Source: JAWUWD01 sp034112085 | GTDB taxonomy: Bacteria > Bacteroidota > Bacteroidia > Cytophagales > Cyclobacteriaceae | Length of the DNA stretch: 19,213 nt | Reading direction: 5' to 3' | Assembly: GCA_034112085.1 (NCBI GenBank) | Contig: JAWUWD010000141.1 | Span: 1 to 19,213 of the forward strand | Shown here: positions 1 through 8,839 of the stretch, in pieces | Layout: the number at the start of each line of letters is the position of its first letter | How positions within the stretch are numbered: position 1 is the first letter of the stretch | Program-made: the position numbers and the translations under genes | The notes under the pieces: generated by a model | Seen by the model: the letters and a program-made list of their open reading frames with translations, nothing else | The model's database searches: none | What the model was told of the DNA's origin: nothing

Positions 1-23
1 CCAAGCCGATAGATATTTTTTTA

Positions 24-3000
24 GTGGATAAAAACCACGAAGTCAATTTTAATGGTCGACAAATAGCTCAGAAAAACACCTCAAAAAAAAGCACTGCTTA
101 TGACCTCAAATCTATTCTAGAACACAGTCATGATGAAGTCACAGAGAAGTTAAGACTCGCAACCCAAGCAGCTAAAATGGGGGATTGGACGTGGGACCTT
201 AAATCAGGAGAGGTGGTTTGGGATGCCAAAATGAAAGTACTTTTCGCAAGAAAAGATTTTGATGGGACAATTGATTCTTTTAGAGAAATGATTCACCCTG
301 AAGATATGGAAACGCTTTTTAAGGAAGTTGGTGATCAAATAAAAAGTAATCAAGAACTAGATTACTCTTTTCGGATTGTTATGCCTAATGGAGAAATAGC
401 TCACTTGCAGGCAAAAGCCGTATTAGAAACCATTAATGATAGAGAACTACTTATAGGAGTCAATTGGGATATTACTGAAGAGAAAGAATCAGAGCGATTG
501 CTAAAGGAGCAAAATGAAAAACTAGCAAGACTAGAAAATTTTGTTGACCAAAGTTCAGATGCCATACAAGTAAGTGATGAAGAAGGTAAGTTAATTTATA
601 TTAACAGTGCTGCCTCCAAGCGTTTGGGCATAGAGCTCGAAAACGTTTCTGATTACCACGTATGGGATTTTGAAAAGGAATTCAGCGAAAATCTAACTTG
701 GAAAGATCATGTCAGAGATTTAAAAAACAAAGGTGACCTTACATTGGAAAGCATTAATTTCAATCAAAAAACAAATGAATCGTTTCCTGTTGAAGTTAGA
801 GTAACCTACCAAAAAATTCATGGTAAAGGATATGTGATAGCCAATTCCAGAGACATTACAGATAGAAAAATAGCGGAAGAACAGCTTAACAAGACCAAAG
901 AAAAATTTGCCTTAGCCATAAAAGGTTCTAATGACGGCTATTTTGACGGTGATTTAGAAAGTGGCAAAACTTACCATAGTGATAGATATTATGAAATACT
1001 CGGCATTACAGGCTTAAACAATACCCAAGACGAACATTTCTGGAGGTCTTTTGTACATGAAGATGATAAAGAAAGAGGACTTAGAGAGATCTCAGAAGCC
1101 CAAAATAACGATGTGAGTGTTTATGAAGTAGAATCTAGAAGATTGCATAAGGCCGGTCATTATGTGCCGGTACTTGCCAAAGTACATATTTCCAGAAATA
1201 GTAAAGGCAAAGCGATTCGTGCTACCGGTGTGATCATGGATCTCACGAAGATGAAAAAAGCGCAGGAGGCTATTGAGCAAAGTGAGGCGAGGCACAAGTT
1301 TATTGTTGACGCCAGTCAAGAACTAGTCTGCATACATGAAATTGATGGCATCTATAAATTTGTTTCGCCATCGGCTCTCAACCTCTTAGGATATACCCCC
1401 GAAGAACTTATTGGTACCGATCCATACAGCTACTTTCACCCTGATGATATAGATAGGATTATAAAAGAATCACATAAGCCTATTCTTGATGGCGAGGAAA
1501 TAGGAAGCATTCAATATAGGTTCCGCAAAAAAAATGGGGAATACATTTGGTTTGACACCTATAATAAATTGACCAAGGATGAAAATGGCAACCTGATTTC
1601 GATATTGACTGGATCTAGAGATATAACTGAATTAAAGAACTCAGAAACTGCATTGGCTGATAGCAAATCATTCATAGAGAATATAGCCAATAGCATCCCT
1701 GGTATCATATTACAATATAAGCAATACAAAGATGGCAGGGACGAGTTTACCTATTTCAGTAAGGAAGCTGAGAATATCTGGGAATTATCCGTTGAGGTGA
1801 TCAGAAATGACATCAGTAAAGCTTGGGAGCGGATCCACCCTGATGATCTAGAAGAAATGATTGAAAGTTTTGAAATCTCAAAACAAAATTTATCCCCTTG
1901 GGAAAATGATCATCGTTTTGTCATGCCAGATGGACGAGTCAAGTGGCTAAGTGGTATTGGTATGCCCATACGAGATGACGAAGGGTCGACTATCTGGCAT
2001 AATTTAATTTTTGACAACACAGAAAAGAAACACACACAAATTGAGTTGCTGAAAAGCGAAGAGATGCTTGCCAGCGTTGCAGATAGTATCCCTGGTGTCA
2101 TTTGGCGCTATATCCGAAACGCTCAGGGCGCTGACACGCTGGATTATATAAGCAAGGGCGTAGAACAGATCTGGGAGATCTCACGAGAGGAAGTCTTGAA
2201 TAATGTCAATTTGATATGGGAAACAATTCATCCGGATGACCTCACTATGGTTGGAAATTCTGTGGTTGAATCAAGTAAAAATCTAACTCCATGGGAATGT
2301 GAATATAGAATTGTGATGCCCGATGGACGCATCAAGTGGTTAAGCGCAGCTGGACAGCCCACCAAATTAGATAATGGAAACATTATGTGGCAAAGTTTGG
2401 CTTTGGATGTGACTGACAAACGAAAAACCGAGGTAAAACTCATTGAGAGCGAAGAAATGCTCTCTGATATCACTAATAATCTACCTGGGCTGATATCAAG
2501 GTACATCATACATCCAGATGGCAGGGATCAAATTCAATTTATCAGTGATGGTTGTGATGATTTATGGGAGGTATCGAAAGAAGATGCACTCGCAGACGTG
2601 AGTAAAGTCTGGGACAAACTTCATCCTAATGACCTCAAACAATTTTCAGATTCAATAAATAAGTCAGCTACTGAACTAAGCATCTGGAAAGCAGAATGGC
2701 GTTTGGTGATGGATGATGGAAGCGTGAAATGGATTAGCGGTATCGGGCAGCCTAAAAAGCTAGAAGATGGATCGGTATTATGGAATACCCTGCAGCTCGA
2801 TATTACTGATAGAAAGAATGCAGAAATGCATCTTGCCGAAAGTGAAGAAATGCTCAACAATGTTGCAGATAACATTCCCGGATCTATTGAACGAAGAATA
2901 AGAGATGAGAAAGGCAATTTGACGATGCTATATGTAAGTAAAGGCGCTGAAAAATTATGGGAACTCCCATTGGCAGATATCTATGCAGATGGAGAAATAA

Positions 3001-4235
3001 TTTGGTCAAAAGTACATCCAGAAGACCAAAAAGAAACCAAAACCAAAAGTGATATTGCTAAAAAGTTACTTAAACCATGGACCCATGAGTACAGGGCTTT
3101 GATGCATGATGGTAGAGTAAAATGGATAAGCACCATTAACCAACCCTCTAAATCGGATAATGGACAGGTGATATGGGATGGTCTTGATCTAGATATTACC
3201 GAAAGAAAGAATGCAGAAATAAAACTGAACAGAACATTGAATCAGCTCAGGTTGAGTGTCGAAATAGGAAAAATGGGCGTTTGGGAGTTGAGTTTCAAAG
3301 ACGGGTATTTAGATTGGAATAATCAAATGTTCGAAATTTTCGGAGTGGAGAAAGCTAAGTTCAATAACCATGTTGATACTTTCACAAAATTAATCCACCC
3401 AGCCGATGTTGAGTTTACCACTAATGAATTGGCTAAACTCAGTAATGGCAATAGTATAAAGGATCTTCAATTTAGAATAATAAGACCCGATGGACAAATA
3501 AGGTATATCCTTACAACAGGCAACCCTTCCTCCTATAAAGAGAATGGGGAGGTTGAGAAATTCATGGGAGCCAATATTGATGTGACGCACATCGCAGAAA
3601 ACCAAGAAAGGTTGGAAGTCGCCATTCAGGAAAAAGATGCCCTTTTCAAAGAACTTCATCACCGCATCAAGAACAATCTTCAGATGGTATCGAGTTTGTT
3701 ATTTATCAAGTCTAGTATGACTGAGGATCTGGGGTTAAAATCTTTTATAAATGAAACAAGCACCAAAATTCATTCAATTTCATCCATTCATGAGCAATTA
3801 CTACAACTAAAGGGCGTTAATGAATTGGATATAAAAGACTATCTAGAGTCCTTATGTCATAACCTGGTGCATACTTATTCCTATGGTGCTTCACAATTTG
3901 AATTAAAAATTAAGATAGACTCTCTACATATGGATATTGACAAGGTGTTAAATATAGGCCTGATCGTCAATGAAATAATATCAAACACCATGAAGTACGC
4001 CTACCCTGAAAGTAGCGGTGGCATCATCAATGTAGCCCTCAAAAATAAAAATAACAAGTCTGTGCTTACCGTATCTGATGAAGGCATAGGAATCCCCGAT
4101 GAGAAAATATCAGCTATGGACAACTCATACGGCATGCAGCTGATCAGCTTATTCACTACTCAAATAGGAGGAACGCTAGATATTGAAAATTCTAAAGGCA
4201 CCAAGTTCACTATAAAATTCCCTAGCCATGTCTAA
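24..4235 (+). CDS. Nine-PAS sensor histidine kinase, HisKA_2 type (5' end uncertain)
   Basis: Predicted cytoplasmic histidine kinase that would phosphorylate the receiver protein encoded directly after it. No membrane segment or signal peptide is visible. I count nine PAS units, starting near residues 44, 165, 295, 420, 549, 680, 811, 942 and 1075, most ending in the usual D-I-T/D-V-T motif. Units five to eight are tandem paralogues. The transmitter begins near residue 1200 with ELHHRIKNN, whose second His (about residue 1213) is the expected phosphoacceptor. An HATPase_c follows, with an N box (VNEIISN), a DEGIGIP G1 motif and a late SYG...GG region. The start at 24 is GTG with no ribosome binding site, and the frame stays open to base 3, so the true start may lie upstream of the window. 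Starting at a later Met would cut into the first PAS. The gene overlaps the next by 8 bp (ATGTCTAA), implying translational coupling. The stimulus cannot be inferred. Confidence 0.9.
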   Translation: MDKNHEVNFNGRQIAQKNTSKKSTAYDLKSILEHSHDEVTEKLRLATQAAKMGDWTWDLKSGEVVWDAKMKVLFARKDFDGTIDSFREMIHPEDMETLFKEVGDQIKSNQELDYSFRIVMPNGEIAHLQAKAVLETINDRELLIGVNWDITEEKESERLLKEQNEKLARLENFVDQSSDAIQVSDEEGKLIYINSAASKRLGIELENVSDYHVWDFEKEFSENLTWKDHVRDLKNKGDLTLESINFNQKTNESFPVEVRVTYQKIHGKGYVIANSRDITDRKIAEEQLNKTKEKFALAIKGSNDGYFDGDLESGKTYHSDRYYEILGITGLNNTQDEHFWRSFVHEDDKERGLREISEAQNNDVSVYEVESRRLHKAGHYVPVLAKVHISRNSKGKAIRATGVIMDLTKMKKAQEAIEQSEARHKFIVDASQELVCIHEIDGIYKFVSPSALNLLGYTPEELIGTDPYSYFHPDDIDRIIKESHKPILDGEEIGSIQYRFRKKNGEYIWFDTYNKLTKDENGNLISILTGSRDITELKNSETALADSKSFIENIANSIPGIILQYKQYKDGRDEFTYFSKEAENIWELSVEVIRNDISKAWERIHPDDLEEMIESFEISKQNLSPWENDHRFVMPDGRVKWLSGIGMPIRDDEGSTIWHNLIFDNTEKKHTQIELLKSEEMLASVADSIPGVIWRYIRNAQGADTLDYISKGVEQIWEISREEVLNNVNLIWETIHPDDLTMVGNSVVESSKNLTPWECEYRIVMPDGRIKWLSAAGQPTKLDNGNIMWQSLALDVTDKRKTEVKLIESEEMLSDITNNLPGLISRYIIHPDGRDQIQFISDGCDDLWEVSKEDALADVSKVWDKLHPNDLKQFSDSINKSATELSIWKAEWRLVMDDGSVKWISGIGQPKKLEDGSVLWNTLQLDITDRKNAEMHLAESEEMLNNVADNIPGSIERRIRDEKGNLTMLYVSKGAEKLWELPLADIYADGEIIWSKVHPEDQKETKTKSDIAKKLLKPWTHEYRALMHDGRVKWISTINQPSKSDNGQVIWDGLDLDITERKNAEIKLNRTLNQLRLSVEIGKMGVWELSFKDGYLDWNNQMFEIFGVEKAKFNNHVDTFTKLIHPADVEFTTNELAKLSNGNSIKDLQFRIIRPDGQIRYILTTGNPSSYKENGEVEKFMGANIDVTHIAENQERLEVAIQEKDALFKELHHRIKNNLQMVSSLLFIKSSMTEDLGLKSFINETSTKIHSISSIHEQLLQLKGVNELDIKDYLESLCHNLVHTYSYGASQFELKIKIDSLHMDIDKVLNIGLIVNEIISNTMKYAYPESSGGIINVALKNKNNKSVLTVSDEGIGIPDEKISAMDNSYGMQLISLFTTQIGGTLDIENSKGTKFTIKFPSHV
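1668..3239 (+). repeat. Four tandem 393-bp PAS-coding units
   Basis: PAS units five to eight of the first kinase repeat with an exact 131-residue period. The shared I/L-P-G motif has its Pro at residues 559, 690, 821 and 952. Each unit also has a W-(E/D)-(R/T/K)-(I/L)-HP-(D/N)-D-like segment, a PDG-R/K-(V/I)-KW-(L/I)-S motif and a terminal L-x-(L/F)-D-(I/N/V)-T. The sequences have diverged but no indel has shifted the period. This points to in-frame tandem duplication of a single PAS plus linker. Confidence 0.85.
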
Positions 4236-4593
4236 AATTCTCCTTGTCGAAGACGGTTTGATTATCGCATTTCATCTTCAGAAACTATTAGAGAAACATG
4301 GCTATGAAGTTCTGGCCAATATCACGGATGGTGAGCAGGTCGTTGATTCTGTTGAAAAATCAGACCCTGATCTCCTAATTGTTGACATCATGCTTCGTGG
4401 ACACATGAATGGTATTGAAGCAGCACAAGAACTCAGGAAAATTTCTGAGGTACCGATCATATTTATGAGTGCCCTGAGTGATTCTCAAACAATAGACAAG
4501 ACAACAGCGATTCGCAATTCTATAAAACTTAATAAACCTTTTGAGGAAGATATTCTGATAGAAGAAATCAAAAAATTGCTGTCGAAAAAATAG
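4228..4593 (+). CDS. Receiver-only response regulator (CheY-like)
   Basis: A 121-residue single receiver domain with no output domain. The acidic pair is at residues 8-9 (VEDG), the phosphoacceptor Asp is at 53 in LLIVDIMLRG, the switch Ser is at 81 in IFMSA, and the conserved Lys is at 103 in NKPF. The length is that of one receiver and nothing more. The ATG lies inside the end of the preceding kinase gene (8-bp overlap), which strongly suggests it is that kinase's direct partner. It resembles the two regulators at 11496 and 14557 in layout (D-I-x-L-R followed by x-G-I-E) but is clearly more distant from them than they are from each other. With no DNA-binding or enzymatic domain, it probably acts by protein contact or as a phosphate shuttle. 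Confidence 0.93.
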   Translation: MSKILLVEDGLIIAFHLQKLLEKHGYEVLANITDGEQVVDSVEKSDPDLLIVDIMLRGHMNGIEAAQELRKISEVPIIFMSALSDSQTIDKTTAIRNSIKLNKPFEEDILIEEIKKLLSKK

Positions 4594-4653
4594 GCTAACT
4601 CACGCTTAGTAACCAGCTTGTAAATCGTCCACAGTTACTTGGAATAGTTACTT

Positions 4654-4683
4654 GAAACATTCACCCTTTATCAAGGGTGTTTC
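4654..4683 (+). terminator. Possible rho-independent terminator after the first kinase/regulator pair
   Basis: A perfect 7-bp inverted repeat, CACCCTT (4662-4668) and AAGGGTG (4673-4679), encloses a 4-base loop. Outside it, GAAA (4654-4657) can pair with TTTC (4680-4683) across a left-side bulge. It begins about 60 bases past the regulator stop codon. The following T tract is short (TTTCGGTT), so termination may be weak. It fits as the end of the first transcription unit. Confidence 0.5.
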
Positions 4684-4688
4684 GGTTC

Positions 4689-4728
4689 CAAACACCGTAT
4701 AAATACGACACAAATACCGTATAAATAC
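4689..4728 (+). promoter_or_regulatory. Near-perfect 18-base direct repeat with 22-bp period, candidate regulator site
   Basis: The motif CAAAYACCGTATAAATAC occurs at 4689-4706 and 4711-4728 with one mismatch. The period is 22 bp, about two helical turns, so a protein dimer could contact both copies on one DNA face. The second copy ends 50 bp before the hybrid-kinase ATG at 4779. The geometry resembles LytTR-type sites (9-bp direct repeats about 21-22 bp apart), and the core partly fits that consensus but lacks its GTT. The spacing is seen directly; the regulator's identity is inference. Confidence 0.45.
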
Positions 4729-4778
4729 CTATTTCCTAAACATTACATAATAGCTAATTTGCATACCAATTAATTATT

Positions 4779-7700
4779 ATGGAGTTAACGAGTAATAACA
4801 AACCTTTAAGTATTTTCGGAATTGCCTTATCAATTCTCTCAACTTCCATCATGATGGGTTGGTGGTTTAACGTAGGTTTTATCACAGAACCTGTCGACAG
4901 TATTAAAATAAATACTGCCTTTTGTTTTTTACTTGTTGGCGTTATCATTTCAATAAATCACGAATCCAAATTTTCAAAATATTTAGAATTCACAGCTTCC
5001 ATTATTGTTTTTGGCATCGCCTTTCTTTCAATAATAGAAAATTTTTCCAGTGTTAATATTGGTATAAATCGGTTGCTTTTATTCAACTCAAAGTCTGATT
5101 TTCACCTGATGTCTGGAGCGACTTCCTTTTGCTTTATGGCGATTGCTGGAGGCCTCTTTTTCTTACTCACGAAGCTTAAAAATAGGTATCATATCTCTGG
5201 AATACTTTTCCAGTTAGCAGGATTCACAGCATTTACTTCACTCATCAGCCATTTATTTTCTCTTTCCTTGCATATGAGACCAGACTTTTTGGCCACCATG
5301 TCTGTCATCACCTCCTTGTTGTTTTTATCAATTTCAATAACCTATATATTTTTATATAAGCAGGTCACTGGATTTTTGCTTAAAGAAGACAGTCTGCGTA
5401 GTGTGATCATAAAATCCTTTCTCATCTTTATCACAGTTACGATCCTCATCGGTTATAGTTTTTTTGAACTGGTGAAGTTTCAGATGCTCAGTAATGAAAT
5501 GAGTTATGTGCTCCTACTAAGTACTATTATAGTCTTTAGCATCAGTTTTATATTTTATTTGATTTCAAGAGTTCGTCAGGTAGATATTGAAAGAGCATTA
5601 ACAGAAGATACTTTAAAGAGCTCTAATACCAATCTTATTTCATATCTCGAACGCGCCAATAAAGAAATTCAATTTAAGAACTCTGAATTTAACGCCATCT
5701 TTACTGCCTTGGAAGAAAGTAGTTTGGTGTCTATTACAGATAAAAATGGCGTCATTCTGAGTATCAATGATAGATTCTGTAAAGTCGCCAAGTATTCCAA
5801 GAGTGAGCTTATTGGCAAGAACCACAGGATTATTAACTCTGGCTATCATGATAAAAGCTTCTGGTCAGACATGTGGGCAACATTGTCAAAGGATCAGATA
5901 TGGCGGGCAGAAGTTAAAAACAGGGCCAAAGATGGCAGCTACTATTGGGTTGATACGGTTGTAAGTCCGATCATGAATGATGCGGGTGAAACTTATCAGT
6001 TCATCTCCATCAGACAGGATATCACTTCTAAAAAGAACAATGAAGAAGAATTAGAACTTAAAACCAACCGTCTAAATTCAGCACAGCAAATTGCTAAAAT
6101 TGGCGGTTGGGAACTAGATCTAAAAACAGGGATTACGGCTTGGACACAAGAAGTATATACGATCCATGAGGTTGCCTTGGACTTCGATCACAACAAAGCC
6201 AATGGCATTGAATTCTACCACCCAGACTATCGCCAAGTGATCACCAAGGCCATTGAAGATGCGATCTCCGGTGGAGTCTCTTTTGATGTAGAGTGCAGAT
6301 TTATTACTGCAAAAAACAATCATAAATGGGTACGTGTATTTGGTAAACCTATTTTAGAAAATGACGAGGTCGTAAAACTCTTCGGTGTGTTCCAAGATAT
6401 TACCGAGAGAAAAGAACAAGAACAGGCGCTGGAATTGAGTGATAAAAGAGTGTCATTGGCCACAAAAGCGGCTGGTGTTGGTATCTGGGAATATGATGTA
6501 GAAAATAACGCTTTATTTTGGGATCATCAGATGTTCTCACTCTATAACCTTGATAATAGTCAGGTAAAAAACACCATGAAATTGTGGCAAAAAAGTCTTC
6601 ATAAAGAAGATAGAGAAAGGGTTGCGAAAGAAATGGAAATGGCTATTTCAGGCGAAAAAGATTTCGATACTGAATTCAGAGTAATCATAGCTGATGGCTC
6701 CATAAAGCACATTAGAGCCTTGGCCTTTGTTTCGAGAGATGCAGAAGCAAACTCAGTAAAAGTGATTGGTACCAATTGGGATGTGACTGATCTTAAAAAT
6801 TATGAGAGCAAGTTGAAGGAAGCCAAAATCGAAGCTGACAATGCCAACAAAGCTAAATCTGAATTCTTGGCCAATATGAGCCATGAAATACGTACTCCGC
6901 TAAATGGCGTTATTGGATTCACACATTTGGCATTAGGTACCCAGTTAGATGAGGTGCAAAAGGAATATTTGGAAACAGTAAACATTTCTGCCAATTCACT
7001 CTTAGACGTCATCAATGACATACTCGATTTCTCCAAAATAGAAGCAGGTAAAATGGACCTGAATGAAACTAAAATCGACATCCATGAGATGGTTTCTAAG
7101 ATTGGAAACATTATTAGGCATCAGCTCAAAAACAAAGACATTGAACTCTTATTGAACATATTGCCTAATGAAATTCCGCAATATATATGGGCAGATGAAA
7201 TCCGTTTAAGACAAGTGGTAATCAACCTGCTAAGCAATGCACTAAAATTTACCGAAAAAGGCGAAATAGAACTTAAAATAGAATCAATAGATGAGCATAA
7301 CCCTAATAAACTTAGATTTTCTGTAAGCGATACTGGCATAGGTATAGAAAAAGATAACTGTGAGAGAATATTTCAAGCATTTAAGCAGGCTGACAGCAGC
7401 ACAATGAAAAGGTTTGGCGGCACGGGTTTAGGGCTGTCGATTTCAAACAAGTTACTAGGACTTATGAACAGTCACTTGCAACTAGAAAGTGAGTTCGGAA
7501 AAGGAAGCATCTTTTATTTTGATGTCGAATTGCAAACCGAAAAAGGCGACATTCATATCGATCAAAACGCAGGTAATAAATTTAATAATGTACTGCTCAT
7601 TGATGACAATAAAACCAATTTAAGAATACTCTCAAATGTGCTCGCAGCCTACAATATCAACACTATAGAGCTATACAATGGACAAGACGCCATTGAATAT

Positions 7701-8738
7701 CTTTCTAACAATCAGAAAGTAGATCTTATCATTATTGACTTTCACATGCCTGGCTGCAATGGCATTGAAACCATTGAGGCTATGAAAGCAAAAAACCTAT
7801 TGGACACAAACCAAACGCCTGTCATACTTTTTCATAGCGTTGACTCTCAAGACAACTTGGCTAAGCAAGTGGCAAACAGTGGCATCAGATATCAGCTTTC
7901 TAAACCATTGGATCTTAAAAAATTAAATCATTGCCTCAATTCAATTGTGGGTGATAAAAAGTATACTGAAGTTGAGGAAATAATCTCTAAGATTAATAAT
8001 CATCAATCATTTGAAGGTATCAAACTTCTGCTTGTTGAGGACAATCCTATCAATATGAAATTGGCCAAAATCATGATCAATAACATACTGCCAGAAGTCG
8101 AACTGCACTGTGCAGAAAATGGTGCAGAAGCGATAGAATTATTCAAAATAAAGGGAGCTGATATCATCATTACTGATATACAAATGCCCGTAATGAATGG
8201 CTATCAACTCACTAAAGAAATTAAGAAAATTACCCCAGATAAAAGTATTCCAATTATAGCTTTAACTGCTGGGACCGTAAAAGGCGAAAGAGAAAAATGC
8301 CTGAACTTGGGAATGAATGAATGTTTATCAAAGCCCATAGTTGAAAATACGCTAAGAGAAGCTATAGGACACTGGCTGCCTGTAAAAAAAGTTGCCGAGA
8401 ATGGTGAACAGATCGACAAAACACGTTTTGATAAAGAAATGCTCTTTAGTGTGGTAAAGGACAATCAGCTGGTGACAGAATTATTAGCGATGGTTAAGAT
8501 TGACATTGAAATCAATCTTAGCAATATCAAGAAAGCGTTTAAGGATAATGATCTCAGTGAAATGAAAAATCTAGCGCATCGGCTAAAGGGCACAGCACTC
8601 TCAGTACATATGTCAAAACTGAGAAAACATGCCCATCATCTCGAGCATATCACAACAACCGATAGAGACGAAATAGAACATACAATATCGCAGCTAGATC
8701 AAGAAATTGATTTCCTAAAACAGCATGCCATTCATTAA
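4779..8738 (+). CDS. Membrane hybrid histidine kinase with three PAS, two receivers and HPt
   Basis: An inner-membrane hybrid kinase of 1319 residues holding a complete phosphorelay in one chain. Residues 1-265 contain about eight hydrophobic segments (near 11-31, 45-60, 68-88, 111-130, 138-160, 172-195, 206-232, 242-262). PAS units follow near 305-420, 433-545 and 557-672. The HisKA motif MSHEIRTPLN has phosphoacceptor His702. The HATPase_c shows NLLSNALKF, SDTGIGI and FGGTGLGL. Receiver 1 (about 937-1055) has DD at 942-943, Asp987 and a later SKP. Receiver 2 (about 1081-1200) has ED at 1087-1088, Asp1133 and SKP. The C-terminal HPt (about 1220-1315) has His1267 in AHRLKGTA. All key residues are present. 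This is classic HisKA, unlike the HisKA_2 kinases around it. It has its own upstream region with a direct repeat and no neighbour within 100 bp, so it may be transcribed separately. It has the window's only HPt, making it a candidate hub for the receiver-only proteins (inference). Confidence 0.95.
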   Translation: MELTSNNKPLSIFGIALSILSTSIMMGWWFNVGFITEPVDSIKINTAFCFLLVGVIISINHESKFSKYLEFTASIIVFGIAFLSIIENFSSVNIGINRLLLFNSKSDFHLMSGATSFCFMAIAGGLFFLLTKLKNRYHISGILFQLAGFTAFTSLISHLFSLSLHMRPDFLATMSVITSLLFLSISITYIFLYKQVTGFLLKEDSLRSVIIKSFLIFITVTILIGYSFFELVKFQMLSNEMSYVLLLSTIIVFSISFIFYLISRVRQVDIERALTEDTLKSSNTNLISYLERANKEIQFKNSEFNAIFTALEESSLVSITDKNGVILSINDRFCKVAKYSKSELIGKNHRIINSGYHDKSFWSDMWATLSKDQIWRAEVKNRAKDGSYYWVDTVVSPIMNDAGETYQFISIRQDITSKKNNEEELELKTNRLNSAQQIAKIGGWELDLKTGITAWTQEVYTIHEVALDFDHNKANGIEFYHPDYRQVITKAIEDAISGGVSFDVECRFITAKNNHKWVRVFGKPILENDEVVKLFGVFQDITERKEQEQALELSDKRVSLATKAAGVGIWEYDVENNALFWDHQMFSLYNLDNSQVKNTMKLWQKSLHKEDRERVAKEMEMAISGEKDFDTEFRVIIADGSIKHIRALAFVSRDAEANSVKVIGTNWDVTDLKNYESKLKEAKIEADNANKAKSEFLANMSHEIRTPLNGVIGFTHLALGTQLDEVQKEYLETVNISANSLLDVINDILDFSKIEAGKMDLNETKIDIHEMVSKIGNIIRHQLKNKDIELLLNILPNEIPQYIWADEIRLRQVVINLLSNALKFTEKGEIELKIESIDEHNPNKLRFSVSDTGIGIEKDNCERIFQAFKQADSSTMKRFGGTGLGLSISNKLLGLMNSHLQLESEFGKGSIFYFDVELQTEKGDIHIDQNAGNKFNNVLLIDDNKTNLRILSNVLAAYNINTIELYNGQDAIEYLSNNQKVDLIIIDFHMPGCNGIETIEAMKAKNLLDTNQTPVILFHSVDSQDNLAKQVANSGIRYQLSKPLDLKKLNHCLNSIVGDKKYTEVEEIISKINNHQSFEGIKLLLVEDNPINMKLAKIMINNILPEVELHCAENGAEAIELFKIKGADIIITDIQMPVMNGYQLTKEIKKITPDKSIPIIALTAGTVKGEREKCLNLGMNECLSKPIVENTLREAIGHWLPVKKVAENGEQIDKTRFDKEMLFSVVKDNQLVTELLAMVKIDIEINLSNIKKAFKDNDLSEMKNLAHRLKGTALSVHMSKLRKHAHHLEHITTTDRDEIEHTISQLDQEIDFLKQHAIH

Positions 8739-8839
8739 AGACAGGCTTGGTCAATCTGGTAATAAAATAGGATGAGCAATAGTAAAGAAAGTAGTAGAAA
8801 ACAGAAGTAGCTTGGAAGTGATACATTCAAATTTAGACA

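Noticed and set aside
1910..2917. Series of minus-strand frames beginning with similar MxPGxLSATLxSISSL-like sequence
   Set aside because: They repeat because they lie opposite the tandem PAS units. The likeness comes from the PAS duplication, not from a gene family.
4754..4761. CTAATTTG as a Bacteroidota -7 promoter element for the hybrid kinase
   Set aside because: The TA of TAnnTTTG is replaced by CT and no matching -33 element was found at the right distance.
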